DNA from: Halobaculum halobium
Lineage (GTDB): Archaea; Halobacteriota; Halobacteria; Halobacteriales; Haloferacaceae
Assembly (NCBI RefSeq): GCF_030127145.1
Contig: NZ_CP126158.1
Coordinates: 1,426,001 to 1,490,000 of the forward strand
Length of the DNA: 64,000 nucleotides
Direction: 5' to 3'
Each line of letters begins with the position of its first letter. Positions within the stretch are counted from its first letter, which is position 1. Positions 43,795 through 53,449 of this stretch are shown one piece after another. Below the pieces are notes generated by a model that worked only from the letters and a program-made list of their open reading frames with translations, was not told the origin of the DNA and searched no databases. The translations under genes were made by a program, and so were the position numbers.

Positions 43795-44976
43795 TCACCT
43801 CCCCGTCGCGAGCGCGGTCGCGACGGTCGCCGTCGCGGTCGGCCGGGCCGTCAGAGCGGGGGCCGGTCGAGAGACGCCGTACGTCGCCGGCCGGCTCGAC
43901 CGGAAGTCGGCGAACTCGTGGTCCTCGCCGGCGACGGAGACGCGCACGCCGTCGGCCTCACCGTAGACGGTGACGTCGGCGTCGCCGTCGGCGACGCGAC
44001 CGGGACCGAGGACCGCGAGCCGTTCGAGCAGGCGGACCTGGCTGCCGCGCTCGCCCGTCACGGTGAGCGTCCCGTCGGGCAGGCGCACGTCGACCGGAAC
44101 CCCGTCCTCGACGAGTGCGAGCGCGAGGCTCGCGGTCGCCTCGGCCATGCCGTCGGCGGCGCCGGGGGCCGCAGCGGCGCCGGCGGCGACCGAGACCGCC
44201 TCCGTCTCCGCCTCCGCGGAGAACTCCTTCACGATGAGCTCGTCGCGCTTGGCGGTCGACTTCCAGTGCACGTCGCGCAGCGAGTCGCCGCGGTCGTACT
44301 CGCGGAGCCGGTCGAACTCCCGGCGCTCCTCGTGGATGCCCGTCTCGTGGAGCGCGCGGAGGTCGCGGCGCGCCCAGCCGGCGATGGCGTGGACCGCCGG
44401 GTAGACGAGGAGCTCGCTCGTCTCCGTCGTCGACAGGTCCGTCTCCGCGAGCCCGAGCGCGTCGCGGGCGGTCACGGCCGCCGGGCCGAGACGGTGGCGC
44501 CCGCGTGACTCGTAGGCGACCTCGTACTCGACGGGTACGGCGCCGACGACTGTCTCGACGACGGCGCGGGTGCCGTCGTGGCTCGCGGGGTCGGCGGCGT
44601 TGCTTGTGGGGGCTGCGGCGTTGCGCGCGCGGTCGCCGTCGTCGCTCCCGCGGACGATTTCGAGCCCGTCGCCGACGCGCTCGCGGACGACGCCGGCGAA
44701 CGGACGGTCCATGCGCTCGTCGGCGCTCGGTCGGGGACCGTCGCGGTCGCCGAAGTACAGCCGGACGGGGTACTGCCGGCCCACGTGGTCATCCGGCGGC
44801 ACCTCGCGCGCGACCGCCGGCGGCTCGACCCACCGGAGCTGGAGGTACGCGGCGCTCAGCGCCACGACCGCGGGCACGACGACCGCGTTGAGCGATCGGG
44901 GGCCGAACGCGAGCCCGGAGGCGACGGCGAGGGCGGTGACCGCGACGACAGCCTTCCCGCGTCGGGTGAGTCGCAC
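43795..44976 (-). CDS. DUF58 protein
   Basis: 393 residues. Two membrane segments lie near the N-terminus (AVVAVTALAVASGLAF; LNAVVVPAVVALSAAYLQL). The DUF58 hallmark is REFDRLREYDRGDSLRDVHW followed by KSTAKRDELIVKEF, at about 218-252. Often described as von Willebrand-like partners of MoxR. Here it sits between moxR (2 nt upstream) and the transglutaminase gene (its GTG start is 4 nt past the DUF58 stop), so the three are one operon. Confidence 0.9.
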   Translation of the reverse strand: MRLTRRGKAVVAVTALAVASGLAFGPRSLNAVVVPAVVALSAAYLQLRWVEPPAVAREVPPDDHVGRQYPVRLYFGDRDGPRPSADERMDRPFAGVVRERVGDGLEIVRGSDDGDRARNAAAPTSNAADPASHDGTRAVVETVVGAVPVEYEVAYESRGRHRLGPAAVTARDALGLAETDLSTTETSELLVYPAVHAIAGWARRDLRALHETGIHEERREFDRLREYDRGDSLRDVHWKSTAKRDELIVKEFSAEAETEAVSVAAGAAAAPGAADGMAEATASLALALVEDGVPVDVRLPDGTLTVTGERGSQVRLLERLAVLGPGRVADGDADVTVYGEADGVRVSVAGEDHEFADFRSSRPATYGVSRPAPALTARPTATATVATALATGR

Positions 44977-44978
44977 GG

Positions 44979-45983
44979 CTACTCGACGGCCACCGACGAG
45001 AGGGCGTCCTCGACCACGTCGAGGCCGGACTCGCTGCCGGTCCGGGGACGGACGCGGTGGGCGAACACCGAGGACGCCTCCGTCTGTACGTCGTCCGGGA
45101 CGACGTAGTCGCGGCCGTCGATGACGGCGCGGGCCTGCGCCGCCCGGACGAGGGCGATACTGCCGCGGGGACTCACGCCGAGTTGGGCGTGTTCGCGGGT
45201 GTACGCCGCCAGATCGGTGACGTACTCGCGCACCGGCTCGGAGACGCCGACCTCGCCGACGGTGGCGCGGGCGCGGCGCAGCTCCTCGGTTGTCGCGACC
45301 GGCTCCAGCGACTCGATCGGGTGCTCGCCGGCCGTGCGGTCCAGCATCTCGGTCTCGTCGGCCCGGTTCGGATAGCCGAGCCGGAGCTTCTTCATGAACC
45401 GGTCGATCTCCGCCAGCGGGAGTTCGTAAGTGCGGCCGGGCTCCACGTCGTTTTGCGTCGCGATGACCGTGAACGGGTCCGGCAGTTCACGGGTGACGCC
45501 GTCGACGGTGACCTGCTGTTCTTCCATCGCCTCCAGCAGGGCCGACTGCGTCTTCGGCGGCGCGCGGTTGATCTCGTCGCCGAGGACGATGTTGGCGAAC
45601 ACGGGACCGGGCCGGAACTCGAACTCCCCGGTCTTCTGGTTGTACACGTTGATGCCGGTCACGTCCGACGGGAGGAGGTCGGGCGTGAACTGGACGCGCT
45701 TGAACTCGCAGTCCACCGAGGTCGCAAGCGAGCGCGCGAGCATCGTCTTTCCGACGCCCGGAACGTCCTCCAAGAGGAGGTGTCCCCTGCCGAGCACGGT
45801 CACGAGGATGTGCTCCACCGCGGCGTCGTTGCCCACGATGACCCGGGAGACGTTGTCGGCGACGCGGTCGACGAGGTCGGCGGCCTCCGACACCGGGAGC
45901 GGCGGCCGGTCAGTAGACTCGTCGCCGTCGGCCGATCCGTCGCGGTCGGCGTCGACGTCGGGCTCCGCCTCGGCGTCACTCAC
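44979..45983 (-). CDS. MoxR-type AAA+ ATPase
   Basis: 334 residues. Walker A LLEDVPGVGKTMLARSLA, Walker B NIVLGDEINRAPPKTQSALL, sensor 1 region PFTVIATQNDVE, sensor 2 region SPRGSIALVRAAQARAVI. MoxR ATPases act as chaperones that activate a DUF58/VWA partner. GTG 45983 is chosen; the first 40 residues are a very acidic tail. First gene of the operon with the DUF58 and transglutaminase genes. Confidence 0.92.
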   Translation of the reverse strand: MSDAEAEPDVDADRDGSADGDESTDRPPLPVSEAADLVDRVADNVSRVIVGNDAAVEHILVTVLGRGHLLLEDVPGVGKTMLARSLATSVDCEFKRVQFTPDLLPSDVTGINVYNQKTGEFEFRPGPVFANIVLGDEINRAPPKTQSALLEAMEEQQVTVDGVTRELPDPFTVIATQNDVEPGRTYELPLAEIDRFMKKLRLGYPNRADETEMLDRTAGEHPIESLEPVATTEELRRARATVGEVGVSEPVREYVTDLAAYTREHAQLGVSPRGSIALVRAAQARAVIDGRDYVVPDDVQTEASSVFAHRVRPRTGSESGLDVVEDALSSVAVE

Positions 45984-46090
45984 GCGGCGCACACCCCGGA
46001 GAGAGAATCCACCCGGAAGCGGGTAGTCTGGGTGCCGTTCACAGCCCACGTCAGGGCCCGGACGGACCTAACTCTGCCGCATGCGGACGT

Positions 46091-46237
46091 ATGGCACGCC
46101 GAGCCGTCGCCGCGTCGCTGTGTACGGCGCTGTTCGGCGACGTGCTCGGACGCGACCCGGCCGCGTACGACCTGGACGGCCGGGTCGCCCGCGTTCGCGA
46201 CGACGACGGCGACGACGTCGACGGTATCGGGATCTGA
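46091..46237 (+). CDS. Possible 48-residue acidic protein
   Basis: MARRAVAASLCTALFGDVLG then DPAAYDLDGRVARVRDDDGD, ending DGIGI. The acidic tail is haloarchaeal in style, and the ATG at 46091 follows a divergent promoter region. The frame differs from mutS, which starts 81 nt downstream. Too short to prove by sequence alone. Confidence 0.35.
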   Translation: MARRAVAASLCTALFGDVLGRDPAAYDLDGRVARVRDDDGDDVDGIGI

Positions 46238-46317
46238 GCGGTCGGCGGACCGCCCGGACCGCACGCGTCGGTGCGAAACCCTTTCGCCGCTCGCCCGCCC
46301 GTCTCGGGAGTAAGAAG

Positions 46318-49071
46318 ATGGTCACGGGAGCGCCGGCGACGATGCTCGACCGCCGCGAGGAGCTGACGCCGATGCTCGCGCAGTACGTCGACGTGGCCCG
46401 CCAGTACGACGACGCGATCGTGCTCTTTCGCGTCGGCGACTTCTACAAGGCGTTCTGCGAGGCCGCCGAGGAGGTGGCGCGCGTCTGCGAGCTCACGCGG
46501 ATCGAGCGCGAGGACTCCACCGGCACCTACACCGCCTGCGGCATCCCCGTCGACAACGCCCCGAAGTACCTGAAGCGCCTACTCGACGCCGAGTACCGCG
46601 TCGCCGTCGCCGACCAGGTCGAGGACCCCGAGGCGGCGTCCGGCCTGGTCGACCGCGCGGTCACCCAGGTGCTCACCCCGGGGACCGTCGTCGAGGAGGA
46701 ACTGCTCGCGGCGGGGTCGAACACCTACGTCGCCTGCGTGGCGAGCGACGCCGGGGGGACCGAGGCCTCGACCCGAACGGGGAGCGGAGCGACCCGTGAG
46801 GACGACACGGACCCCACCTACGGCGTCGCGCACGTCGACGTGTCGACCGGCGAGTGCGCCGTCACGGCCGGCGACCCCGCCGCCGTCGACGAGGAACTCT
46901 CGCGGATCGGCCCCGCCGAACTGCTCTGCGGCCCCGGAGTCGATCGCGCCGTCGTCGCCGGCGCCGACTGCATGGTCACCGAGCGCGACGCCGACGAGTT
47001 CGCGCCCGAGGCCGCCCGCGCGGTGCTCGACCGCTACGGCGACTCCGAGCGCTTCGACGCCGCCGAGCGTGTGGCCGCCGGCGCGCTGCTGTCGTACGCC
47101 GAGTACACGCAAGGCGACGACGGCCCCCTGGCGTACGTCCGGCGCGTCCGGCGATACGACCCCCGGCGCTCGCTGCGCCTCGACGCGACCGCGCTGCGCG
47201 GGCTGGAGCTGTTCGAGAACCACGTCGGCTCCGGCCGGACGCTGTTCGACACGATCGACGAGACGCGCTCGGCGCTCGGGCGGCGCCGGCTGCGCGCGTG
47301 GCTTCGGCGACCGCTCGTCGACGCCGACGCGATCCGCGCCCGCCACGACGCGGTCGCGGCGTTCGCCGAGCGGACGCTCGTCCGCGAGGACGTGCGCGAG
47401 GCGCTCTCGGCGGCGTACGACCTCGAACGGCTCGCCGGCCGGATCGCTCGGGGGCGCGCGAACGCGCGCGATCTCCGGTCGCTCCACGACACGCTCGTGG
47501 CGGTTCCGGAGATCCGAGAGGCGATTTCGGGCGTAGGAGCCCTCGCGGGCGTTCGCGGGGAGCTGGACGCCCTCGACGATCTCCGCGGGCTCATCGACGA
47601 CGCGGTCGTCGAGGAGCCACCCCAGGAGATCACCGAAGGCGGCGTGATCCGCGCCGGCTACGACGACGAACTCGACGAGATCCGGACGACCGCCCGCGAG
47701 GGGCGCGAGTGGATCGCAGATCTGCAGGCGAGCGAACGCGAGCGCACCGACATCGACACCCTGGAGGTGGGGTACACCCAGGTCCACGGCTACTACATCG
47801 AGGTGACGAACGGGCAACTCGAGAAGGTGCCAGACGACTACACCCGTCGCCAGACGCTGAAGAACTCCGAGCGCTTCTACACGCCCGAGCTGAAGCGTCG
47901 CGAGGATGAGATCCTCGGCGCCGAGGAGCGCGCTGACGCCCTGGAGTACGAGCTGTTCTGCGATCTCCGCGACCGGGTCGCCGACGAGTCCGACCGGATC
48001 GGCGCGCTCGCGGACGCGCTCGCCCGCGTCGACGCGCTCGCCGCGCTGGCGACCGTCGCCGTCGATCGCGACTACGTCCGACCCGAGCTGGTGGACGACG
48101 CGGAGACTACGGAGGGTGACGCCGGTGCCGGCGACCGCGTCGGCGACGAGGTCGGCCTCGGCCTGAAGCGCTCCCGCCACCCCGTCGTCGAGGAGACCGC
48201 CAACGAGTTCGTCCCGAACGACGCCGCCTTCCCGCGCGGGACGGTCGCGCTGATCACCGGCCCGAACATGAGCGGGAAGTCGACGTACATGCGCCAGGTT
48301 GCGCTCGCGGTCGTCCTCGCGCAGGCCGGCTCGTTCGTGCCCGCCGAGTCGGCCCGCATTCCCGTCGTCGACCGGGTGTTCACCCGCGTGGGCGCCAGCG
48401 ACGACATCGCCGGCGGCGAATCGACGTTCATGCGCGAGATGCGCGAGCTGACCGACGTGCTCCACGACGCGACCGGCGACTCGCTGGTCCTGCTCGATGA
48501 GGTCGGGCGCGGCACGTCGACGACGGACGGCCGGGCCATCGCCCGCGCGGCCGTCGAGTTCCTCCACGACGAAACCGGCGCGACAACGCTGTTCGCGACC
48601 CACTACCACGAACTCACGGATCTCGCGAGCGAGTGCGAGCGCGTGGTGAACCGCCACTTCGCGGCGACCGAGCGCGACGGCGAGGTGACGTTCCTCCACC
48701 GGATCCGCGAGGGCGCCGCCTCCTCGTCGTACGGCGTCGAAGTCGCGGAGCTGGCGGGCGTCCCCGAGTCGGTCGTCGCCCGGGCGCACGGTCTCGTCGC
48801 CGCCGACCGCGACGGAGCCGGTGAGTCCCCGCCGACTCCCGCCGGTGACGACGCCCAACGGACGCTCGACGAGGTGGCGACGAACGGGCGCGATCCAGAC
48901 GGCGAGGGGGACGCCGAACTGCCCGGCGTCCGCGGGGACGCGGTCGCCGACCTCCTCGCGGCCCTCCGGGACCTCCAGCTTGCGGAGACGACGCCGCTTG
49001 AGGCGCTGAATCACCTCCACGACCTCCAGCGTCGAGCGGAGGACGCCGCCGACGCGGGTGAGCGACCGTGA
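46318..49071 (+). CDS. mutS: DNA mismatch repair protein MutS
   Basis: 917 residues. Recognises mismatches and, with MutL, starts repair. Domain I starts MLAQYVDVARQYDDAIVLFR, with the mismatch motif F-x-E seen as GDFYKAFCE, i.e. Lys in place of Glu. The lever/clamp and the ATPase follow: Walker A ITGPNMSGKSTYMRQ, then DDIAGGESTFMREM, Walker B LVLLDEVGRGTSTTDG, and the HYHEL motif (FATHYHELTDL). ATG 46318 is chosen; ATG 46342 is an alternative. TGA overlaps the mutL GTG by 4 nt, so the two are coupled. Confidence 0.93.
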   Translation: MVTGAPATMLDRREELTPMLAQYVDVARQYDDAIVLFRVGDFYKAFCEAAEEVARVCELTRIEREDSTGTYTACGIPVDNAPKYLKRLLDAEYRVAVADQVEDPEAASGLVDRAVTQVLTPGTVVEEELLAAGSNTYVACVASDAGGTEASTRTGSGATREDDTDPTYGVAHVDVSTGECAVTAGDPAAVDEELSRIGPAELLCGPGVDRAVVAGADCMVTERDADEFAPEAARAVLDRYGDSERFDAAERVAAGALLSYAEYTQGDDGPLAYVRRVRRYDPRRSLRLDATALRGLELFENHVGSGRTLFDTIDETRSALGRRRLRAWLRRPLVDADAIRARHDAVAAFAERTLVREDVREALSAAYDLERLAGRIARGRANARDLRSLHDTLVAVPEIREAISGVGALAGVRGELDALDDLRGLIDDAVVEEPPQEITEGGVIRAGYDDELDEIRTTAREGREWIADLQASERERTDIDTLEVGYTQVHGYYIEVTNGQLEKVPDDYTRRQTLKNSERFYTPELKRREDEILGAEERADALEYELFCDLRDRVADESDRIGALADALARVDALAALATVAVDRDYVRPELVDDAETTEGDAGAGDRVGDEVGLGLKRSRHPVVEETANEFVPNDAAFPRGTVALITGPNMSGKSTYMRQVALAVVLAQAGSFVPAESARIPVVDRVFTRVGASDDIAGGESTFMREMRELTDVLHDATGDSLVLLDEVGRGTSTTDGRAIARAAVEFLHDETGATTLFATHYHELTDLASECERVVNRHFAATERDGEVTFLHRIREGAASSSYGVEVAELAGVPESVVARAHGLVAADRDGAGESPPTPAGDDAQRTLDEVATNGRDPDGEGDAELPGVRGDAVADLLAALRDLQLAETTPLEALNHLHDLQRRAEDAADAGERP

Positions 49072-50785
49072 GCGGCGGGTCGTCCGGCGGCGAGATCAGG
49101 GCGCTCGACGAGGCGACCGTCGAGCGCATCGCCGCCGGCGAGGTGATCACCCGGCCAGCCCGCGTCGTCGCCGAGCTGGTGGAGAATGCCCTCGACGCCG
49201 GCGCCGACCGGATCGACGTGGCCGTCGACGGCGACGGCACCGACCGGATCCGCATCGCCGACGACGGGCGCGGGATGGCGCGCGCGGACGCCGTCCGCGC
49301 GGTCGAGCCGCACACGACCAGCAAGATCCGCGCCGCCGACGACCTCCGGGAGGCGACGACGATGGGCTTTCGCGGCGAGGCGCTCCACGCCGTCGCCGAC
49401 GCGGGCGACCTCGAACTCGTGACCAGCGACGGCTCCGCCGTCGGGACGCGCGTGACGGTGGCCGACGGTGAGACGACCGTCGAGGACGCCGGGCGAGCGC
49501 GCGGCACCACCGTCGTGGTGACCGATCTGTTCGGGGACCGACCCGCGCGCGGCGAGTCGCTCGCCTCGCCCGCGCGTGAGTTCGGCCGGATCTCCGAGCT
49601 GGTCACCGCCTACGCGCTGGCCCGGCCCGAGGTGGCGTTCTCGCTCGCGCACGACGGCCGCGAGACCGCGTCGACGCCCGGCACCGGCGACCGGGACGCG
49701 CTCGTCGCGCTGTACGGCCGTGAGACGGGCGGCGAGTCGACGGCGTTCACCCACCGCGTCGGCGTCGACCTCGCCGAGCGGGCGGCCGACCTCGCGGTCG
49801 AGGGTCGGCTCTGTTACCCCTCGACGACGCGCTCGACGCGCGACCACGTCCACGTCGCCGTGAACGGGCGGCCCGTGGACAACGAGCCCCTCCGTGCGGC
49901 AGTCGCGCGGGGGTACGGGAGCCTGCTCCCGAGCGGTCGCGAGCCCGTCGCCGCGGTCCGGATCGAGTTGCCCCCGTGGGCGGTCGACGCGAACGTCCAC
50001 CCGGCGAAGGCGCGGGTCGCGGTCCGCGGCGGCGACGCCGTCGCCGACGCGGTCGAGGCCGGCGTCAGAGAGGCGCTGACGACCGCCGACCTCCGCAGGT
50101 CGGGCGAGGTCGCGATGGACCTCGACTCGTCGCTGTCGGCCGTCGAGGGGGCCGACTCCGACTTCGCCGACGCGACGGTGCTCGGCGTGTTCCGCGACCT
50201 GTACGTCGTCTGCGAGTCGGGCGAGGACCTGCTCGTCGTGGACCAGCACGCCGCCCACGAGCGCGTGAACTTCGAGCGCCTGCGCAGTGCGCTCGCCGAG
50301 GAGGCAGTGCCGTCGGCCGAACTTGACCCCGCCGAGACCGTCACGCTCGACCCGCCGACCGCCGCCGCCGTCGAGGCCCACCGCGAGTCGCTGGCGGCGC
50401 TGGGCTTCTCGGTCGACCCGTTCGGCGGGACGACCTACCGCGTGACCGCGGTCCCGGCGCCGCTCGGGCGCGTCGCCGACGCGGGCGCGCTCCGTGGCGT
50501 CGCCGCCGACATCCGCGAGGCCGGCGGACGCGGGGGACACGGAGGAGGCAGGGGGCGGGACGGAGACGCGATCGCGGCGACCGTTCGCGAGGACCTGCTC
50601 GCGGACCTGGCGTGTCACCCGTCGCTGAAGGCGGGCGACGCGCTCGACCGGGGACGGCCGCGCGACTGGTCGAACGGCTCGGCGAGTGCGAACAGCCGTA
50701 CGCCTGCCCACACGGTCGACCGACGGTGCTGTCCATCGCAGACGAGACGCTGGCCGCCGGGTTCGAGCGCCACGGCTCGCGGTGA
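49068..50785 (+). CDS. mutL: DNA mismatch repair protein MutL; frame broken by a probable 1-nt deletion near 50651
   Basis: About 572 residues after correction. GHKL ATPase N-terminus: ELVENALDAGADRIDV (N box), IADDGRGMAR, HTTSKIRAADDL, GFRGEALHAVADAGDL. The dimerisation domain follows. Near 50650-50653 one G is missing; restoring it turns the C-terminus into LVERLGECEQPYACPHGRPT then VLSIADETLAAGFERHGSR with TGA at 50783-50785. As sequenced it continues to 50894 in a wrong frame. The QPYACPHGRP (zinc/endonuclease-site) element is the family signature. GTG 49068 overlaps mutS. Confidence 0.9.
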
Positions 50786-50863
50786 CGCCGAGGCTGGCGG
50801 CCGCCCGCGGGTGGCTCCGCGGCGGCGACCCTCTGGGCGGGAGTCGGCTCGTGCCTCCTCGGC

Positions 50864-51139
50864 CTACCACTCCTTGCACTCGCCGCAGACGTAGTCGCCC
50901 TCTTGACGCCAGCGACGGGTCACGGACGCGTCGCAGGTCGCGCACGGCGCGCCGTCGGGCGAGACGTTGTAGGTCGGCTCCGCCGGATCGACGGCGTCGG
51001 CGTCGACTGCGCCGGAGGGGGCCTCGGTGGCGTCGACATCGGGGTCGTCGCCGTCGGCGGTACCGTCGGGGGCGTCTCCCCCCTCGCCCCCGCCGCCGTC
51101 GGCAGCGGCGAACTCCTCCAGCGTTCGATCTTCGGACAC
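50864..51139 (-). CDS. Small zinc-ribbon protein
   Basis: 91 residues. Starts with VSEDRTLEEFAAADGGG (GTG 51139), then an Ala/Asp/Thr-rich middle, ending in a zinc ribbon with CATCDASVTRRW and YVCGECKEW. The family is haloarchaeal-only. The frame is open upstream, but that part lacks haloarchaeal character. It ends at the 3' side of mutL, convergent with it. Confidence 0.7.
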   Translation of the reverse strand: MSEDRTLEEFAAADGGGGEGGDAPDGTADGDDPDVDATEAPSGAVDADAVDPAEPTYNVSPDGAPCATCDASVTRRWRQEGDYVCGECKEW

Positions 51140-51272
51140 GGTCGACTGAACCGCCGCGGCGACCATAACTCCGGCGCGAGCAGACGGCGACGCCGTCGCC
51201 GGGCTCCGGTTCGCGTCGGGGGCGTCCGCCGACACATCAACGCTCAAGTCCCCGCGGGGCCGAGCCTCGGGT

Positions 51273-51518
51273 ATGGTAACCGTCATCGACTTCCTCACGC
51301 GGCTCCTCACGAGCGTCGTCGACCTGATCGTCATCTTCGTGACGGACGTCGCGCTGCGCGACCCGCTGTCGTTCGTCTCGTTCCTGTTCGGCGCCGCGTT
51401 CGTCGGCGGCGCGTCGCTGGCGCTGGGCTACCTCGCGCTCGGCGCGCTCGGCTACGAGTTCGGCATCGGCAACCTCGCGGCGCAGAGCCAACGAGAGCGC
51501 GTCCGCGGCCAGCGCTGA
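51273..51518 (+). CDS. Small membrane protein
   Basis: 81 residues with a hydrophobic N-terminal half (LLTSVVDLIVIFVTDVA) and a second helix (FLFGAAFVGGASLALGYLAL), ending in a charged QRERVRGQR. ATG 51273 is 133 nt from the divergent zinc-ribbon gene. No family recognised. Confidence 0.65.
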   Translation: MVTVIDFLTRLLTSVVDLIVIFVTDVALRDPLSFVSFLFGAAFVGGASLALGYLALGALGYEFGIGNLAAQSQRERVRGQR

Positions 51519-51549
51519 ACCGACCGACCCGACCGAACTTCTCCGCCGT

Positions 51550-52566
51550 CTACTCCGTCGCGCGAGCCGCGGCCTCGGCCGCCAGTTCGATCGCGTCGTC
51601 GAGATCCGGCCCCAGCGGCGAACCGACGACCAGCGAGTCGGCGTGGTCCAGCACCGCGGTCATTCGCTCGGCGACGGCGTCGGCGTCGCCCGCCATGCAG
51701 AACGCATCGACCATCTCGGGGGTGACGAGGTCGAACGCCTCGGAGAACTCACCGGCGGAGATGCGGTCACCGATGTCGCCTGCGAGACCGGCGTCGATCC
51801 CGTGTCGCTTCAGCACGGGCGGGGCGGCGCCGGCGGCGATGAACGCCACCGGCGGACGGGCGGCGTCCCGTGCCGCCTCGGCGTCTTCGGCGACGCTGAC
51901 GGCGGCGTAGGCCGCGAGATCGAACTCCCCACGCGAGTCCGGCCGGTCGGCCTCACCCTGCGCGACCTGCTCGCGCGCCCACGCGAGGTCGTCGGGGTGC
52001 GAGCCGTTGAACAGCAGGCCGTCGGCGTGCTTGCCCGCCATCCGGCACATGTGCGGCCCCTCGCCGCCGACGTACACCGGGATGTCGGCGCCCTGCGGCG
52101 GCTCGTAGTTCAGGCCCGCGTCGGCGGCGTCGAAGGTGGAGGCGCCTTCGACGCGCTCGCCCGCCCACAGCTTCTGTGCTGTCTTGAACGCCTCCAGTAC
52201 GGGACGGAGCCCGCGCTCGTCAGCGAAACCCAGATTCCGGAGGGTGGAGGGGTCGCCCGGGCCAATACCGAAGACCGCGCGGCCGCCGCTGGCCTCGTCG
52301 AGCGTCGCCACCTTCGAGGCGAGCGTCGCCGGGTGGAACTCCAGCGGGTTCACGACGCCCGGGCCGAGGCGGGCGGTGTCGGTCGCCGTCGCCAACTGCG
52401 AGAGCACGGAGAACGCGTCGCGGTTGTTGTAGTGGTGAGAGACGAACAGCGAGTCGAAGCCGGCGTCCTCCGCGAGCGTTCCCAGTTCGACCATCCGGTC
52501 GACCGGGTGTTCGGGCGCGAGTTCGATGCCGAGCATGGGCGCGGCGGCGTCGGTCGAGTTATCCAT
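51550..52566 (-). CDS. F420-dependent luciferase-like oxidoreductase (Mer-like)
   Basis: 338 residues. TIM-barrel luciferase-like monooxygenase superfamily, F420 branch. LGIELAPEHPVDRMVELGTL, DSLFVSHHYNNRDAFSVLSQ, ASGGRAVFGIGPGDPSTLRN and DIPVYVGGEGPHMCRMAG are typical of methylenetetrahydromethanopterin reductases. Haloarchaea mostly use folate rather than methanopterin, so a Mer-like reduction of methylene-folate is likely but not proven. ATG 52566 overlaps the stop of cofE (52559) by 8 nt, so it is translated with the F420 enzyme. Confidence 0.82.
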   Translation of the reverse strand: MDNSTDAAAPMLGIELAPEHPVDRMVELGTLAEDAGFDSLFVSHHYNNRDAFSVLSQLATATDTARLGPGVVNPLEFHPATLASKVATLDEASGGRAVFGIGPGDPSTLRNLGFADERGLRPVLEAFKTAQKLWAGERVEGASTFDAADAGLNYEPPQGADIPVYVGGEGPHMCRMAGKHADGLLFNGSHPDDLAWAREQVAQGEADRPDSRGEFDLAAYAAVSVAEDAEAARDAARPPVAFIAAGAAPPVLKRHGIDAGLAGDIGDRISAGEFSEAFDLVTPEMVDAFCMAGDADAVAERMTAVLDHADSLVVGSPLGPDLDDAIELAAEAAARATE

Positions 52567-53314
52567 CGAACTCCCACCCCCGAACGGCCTGTCGGACGAG
52601 GTCACCGTCCACGTCCCGGAAGTGGGCGTCGGACGCCGCGTGGTCGCCCCACTCGAAGTCGCGGACGACGACCACCGGAGTACCGTCGTCGCCCTCGCCG
52701 GCGACGAGGTTGGCGGCGGCGGCGAGTTCGTCGGCGACGTTCTCGACGGTCACCCCGAGTTCGCGACCGTCGCGGTCCGATTCCCCGCGCCAGTCGCGGG
52801 CGGGCGGCATCCCGGCCCAGCCGATCGCGACGCCACGCTGCCCGTGGCGGAACGGCCGCCCGCAGGTGTCGGTGACAAGCACGCGGTCGACGGGCAGTCC
52901 CTCGCGGATCCGCTCGGCGGACTCTGAGGGGCGCTTCGGAAGGAGGAGGAGGTCGCTCCCCGCGACGTTCGAGCGGTCGATGCCGGCGTTGACGCCGACG
53001 TGACCGAACCGCGACTCGGTGAGGAGGAACGGCGCGTCCATGATCACCTCGGTCGACTCCTCCAACACGGCCTGCGCGAACCGCGGATCCTTCTCGTCGC
53101 CGGAGATCTCCGCGAGGTCGGCGGCGATCTCCCGGGCCCGCGGGCCGGCGGGGAAGTTGTCCAGATCGAACGCTCTACCCTCGGCCTTCGAGACGACCGT
53201 CGAGGCGACACACACCACGTCGTCGGGTCGGAGGTCGACCCGGTCGCGGACGAGCGCCGCGAGGTCGTCCCCCTCCCGTATCTCGGGGAGGTCGGGGACG
53301 GCGAATAGCTCCAT
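52559..53314 (-). CDS. cofE: Coenzyme F420-0:L-glutamate ligase
   Basis: 251 residues. Adds glutamates to F420-0 with GTP, giving F420-2. Conserved pieces are RPDDVVCVASTVVSKAEGRA, LTESRFGHVGVNAGIDRSNV, VTDTCGRPFRHGQRGVAIGW and AAAANLVAGEGDDGTPVVVV. ATG 53314 (MELFAVPDLPEIREGD) is the family N-terminus. It overlaps the Mer-like gene by 8 nt, so the cofactor enzyme and a cofactor user are coupled. Confidence 0.93.
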   Translation of the reverse strand: MELFAVPDLPEIREGDDLAALVRDRVDLRPDDVVCVASTVVSKAEGRAFDLDNFPAGPRAREIAADLAEISGDEKDPRFAQAVLEESTEVIMDAPFLLTESRFGHVGVNAGIDRSNVAGSDLLLLPKRPSESAERIREGLPVDRVLVTDTCGRPFRHGQRGVAIGWAGMPPARDWRGESDRDGRELGVTVENVADELAAAANLVAGEGDDGTPVVVVRDFEWGDHAASDAHFRDVDGDLVRQAVRGWEFDG

Positions 53315-53449
53315 ACCCGCTCTGCGGTCGTCGCGCGCAAAAGCGCGCCGGTGGTGGTACACGTGTCCGGTGTTCGGATCGGCTGGGCGGTCTCCACGGC
53401 GTCGCCGGTACGGCGGTACGCCGAAGTCGCCCGCCGCCGAACGGCCGGC

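Noticed and set aside
46579-49020. Open frame of 813 codons antisense to mutS
   Set aside because: No recognisable domain; mutS is complete on the plus strand.
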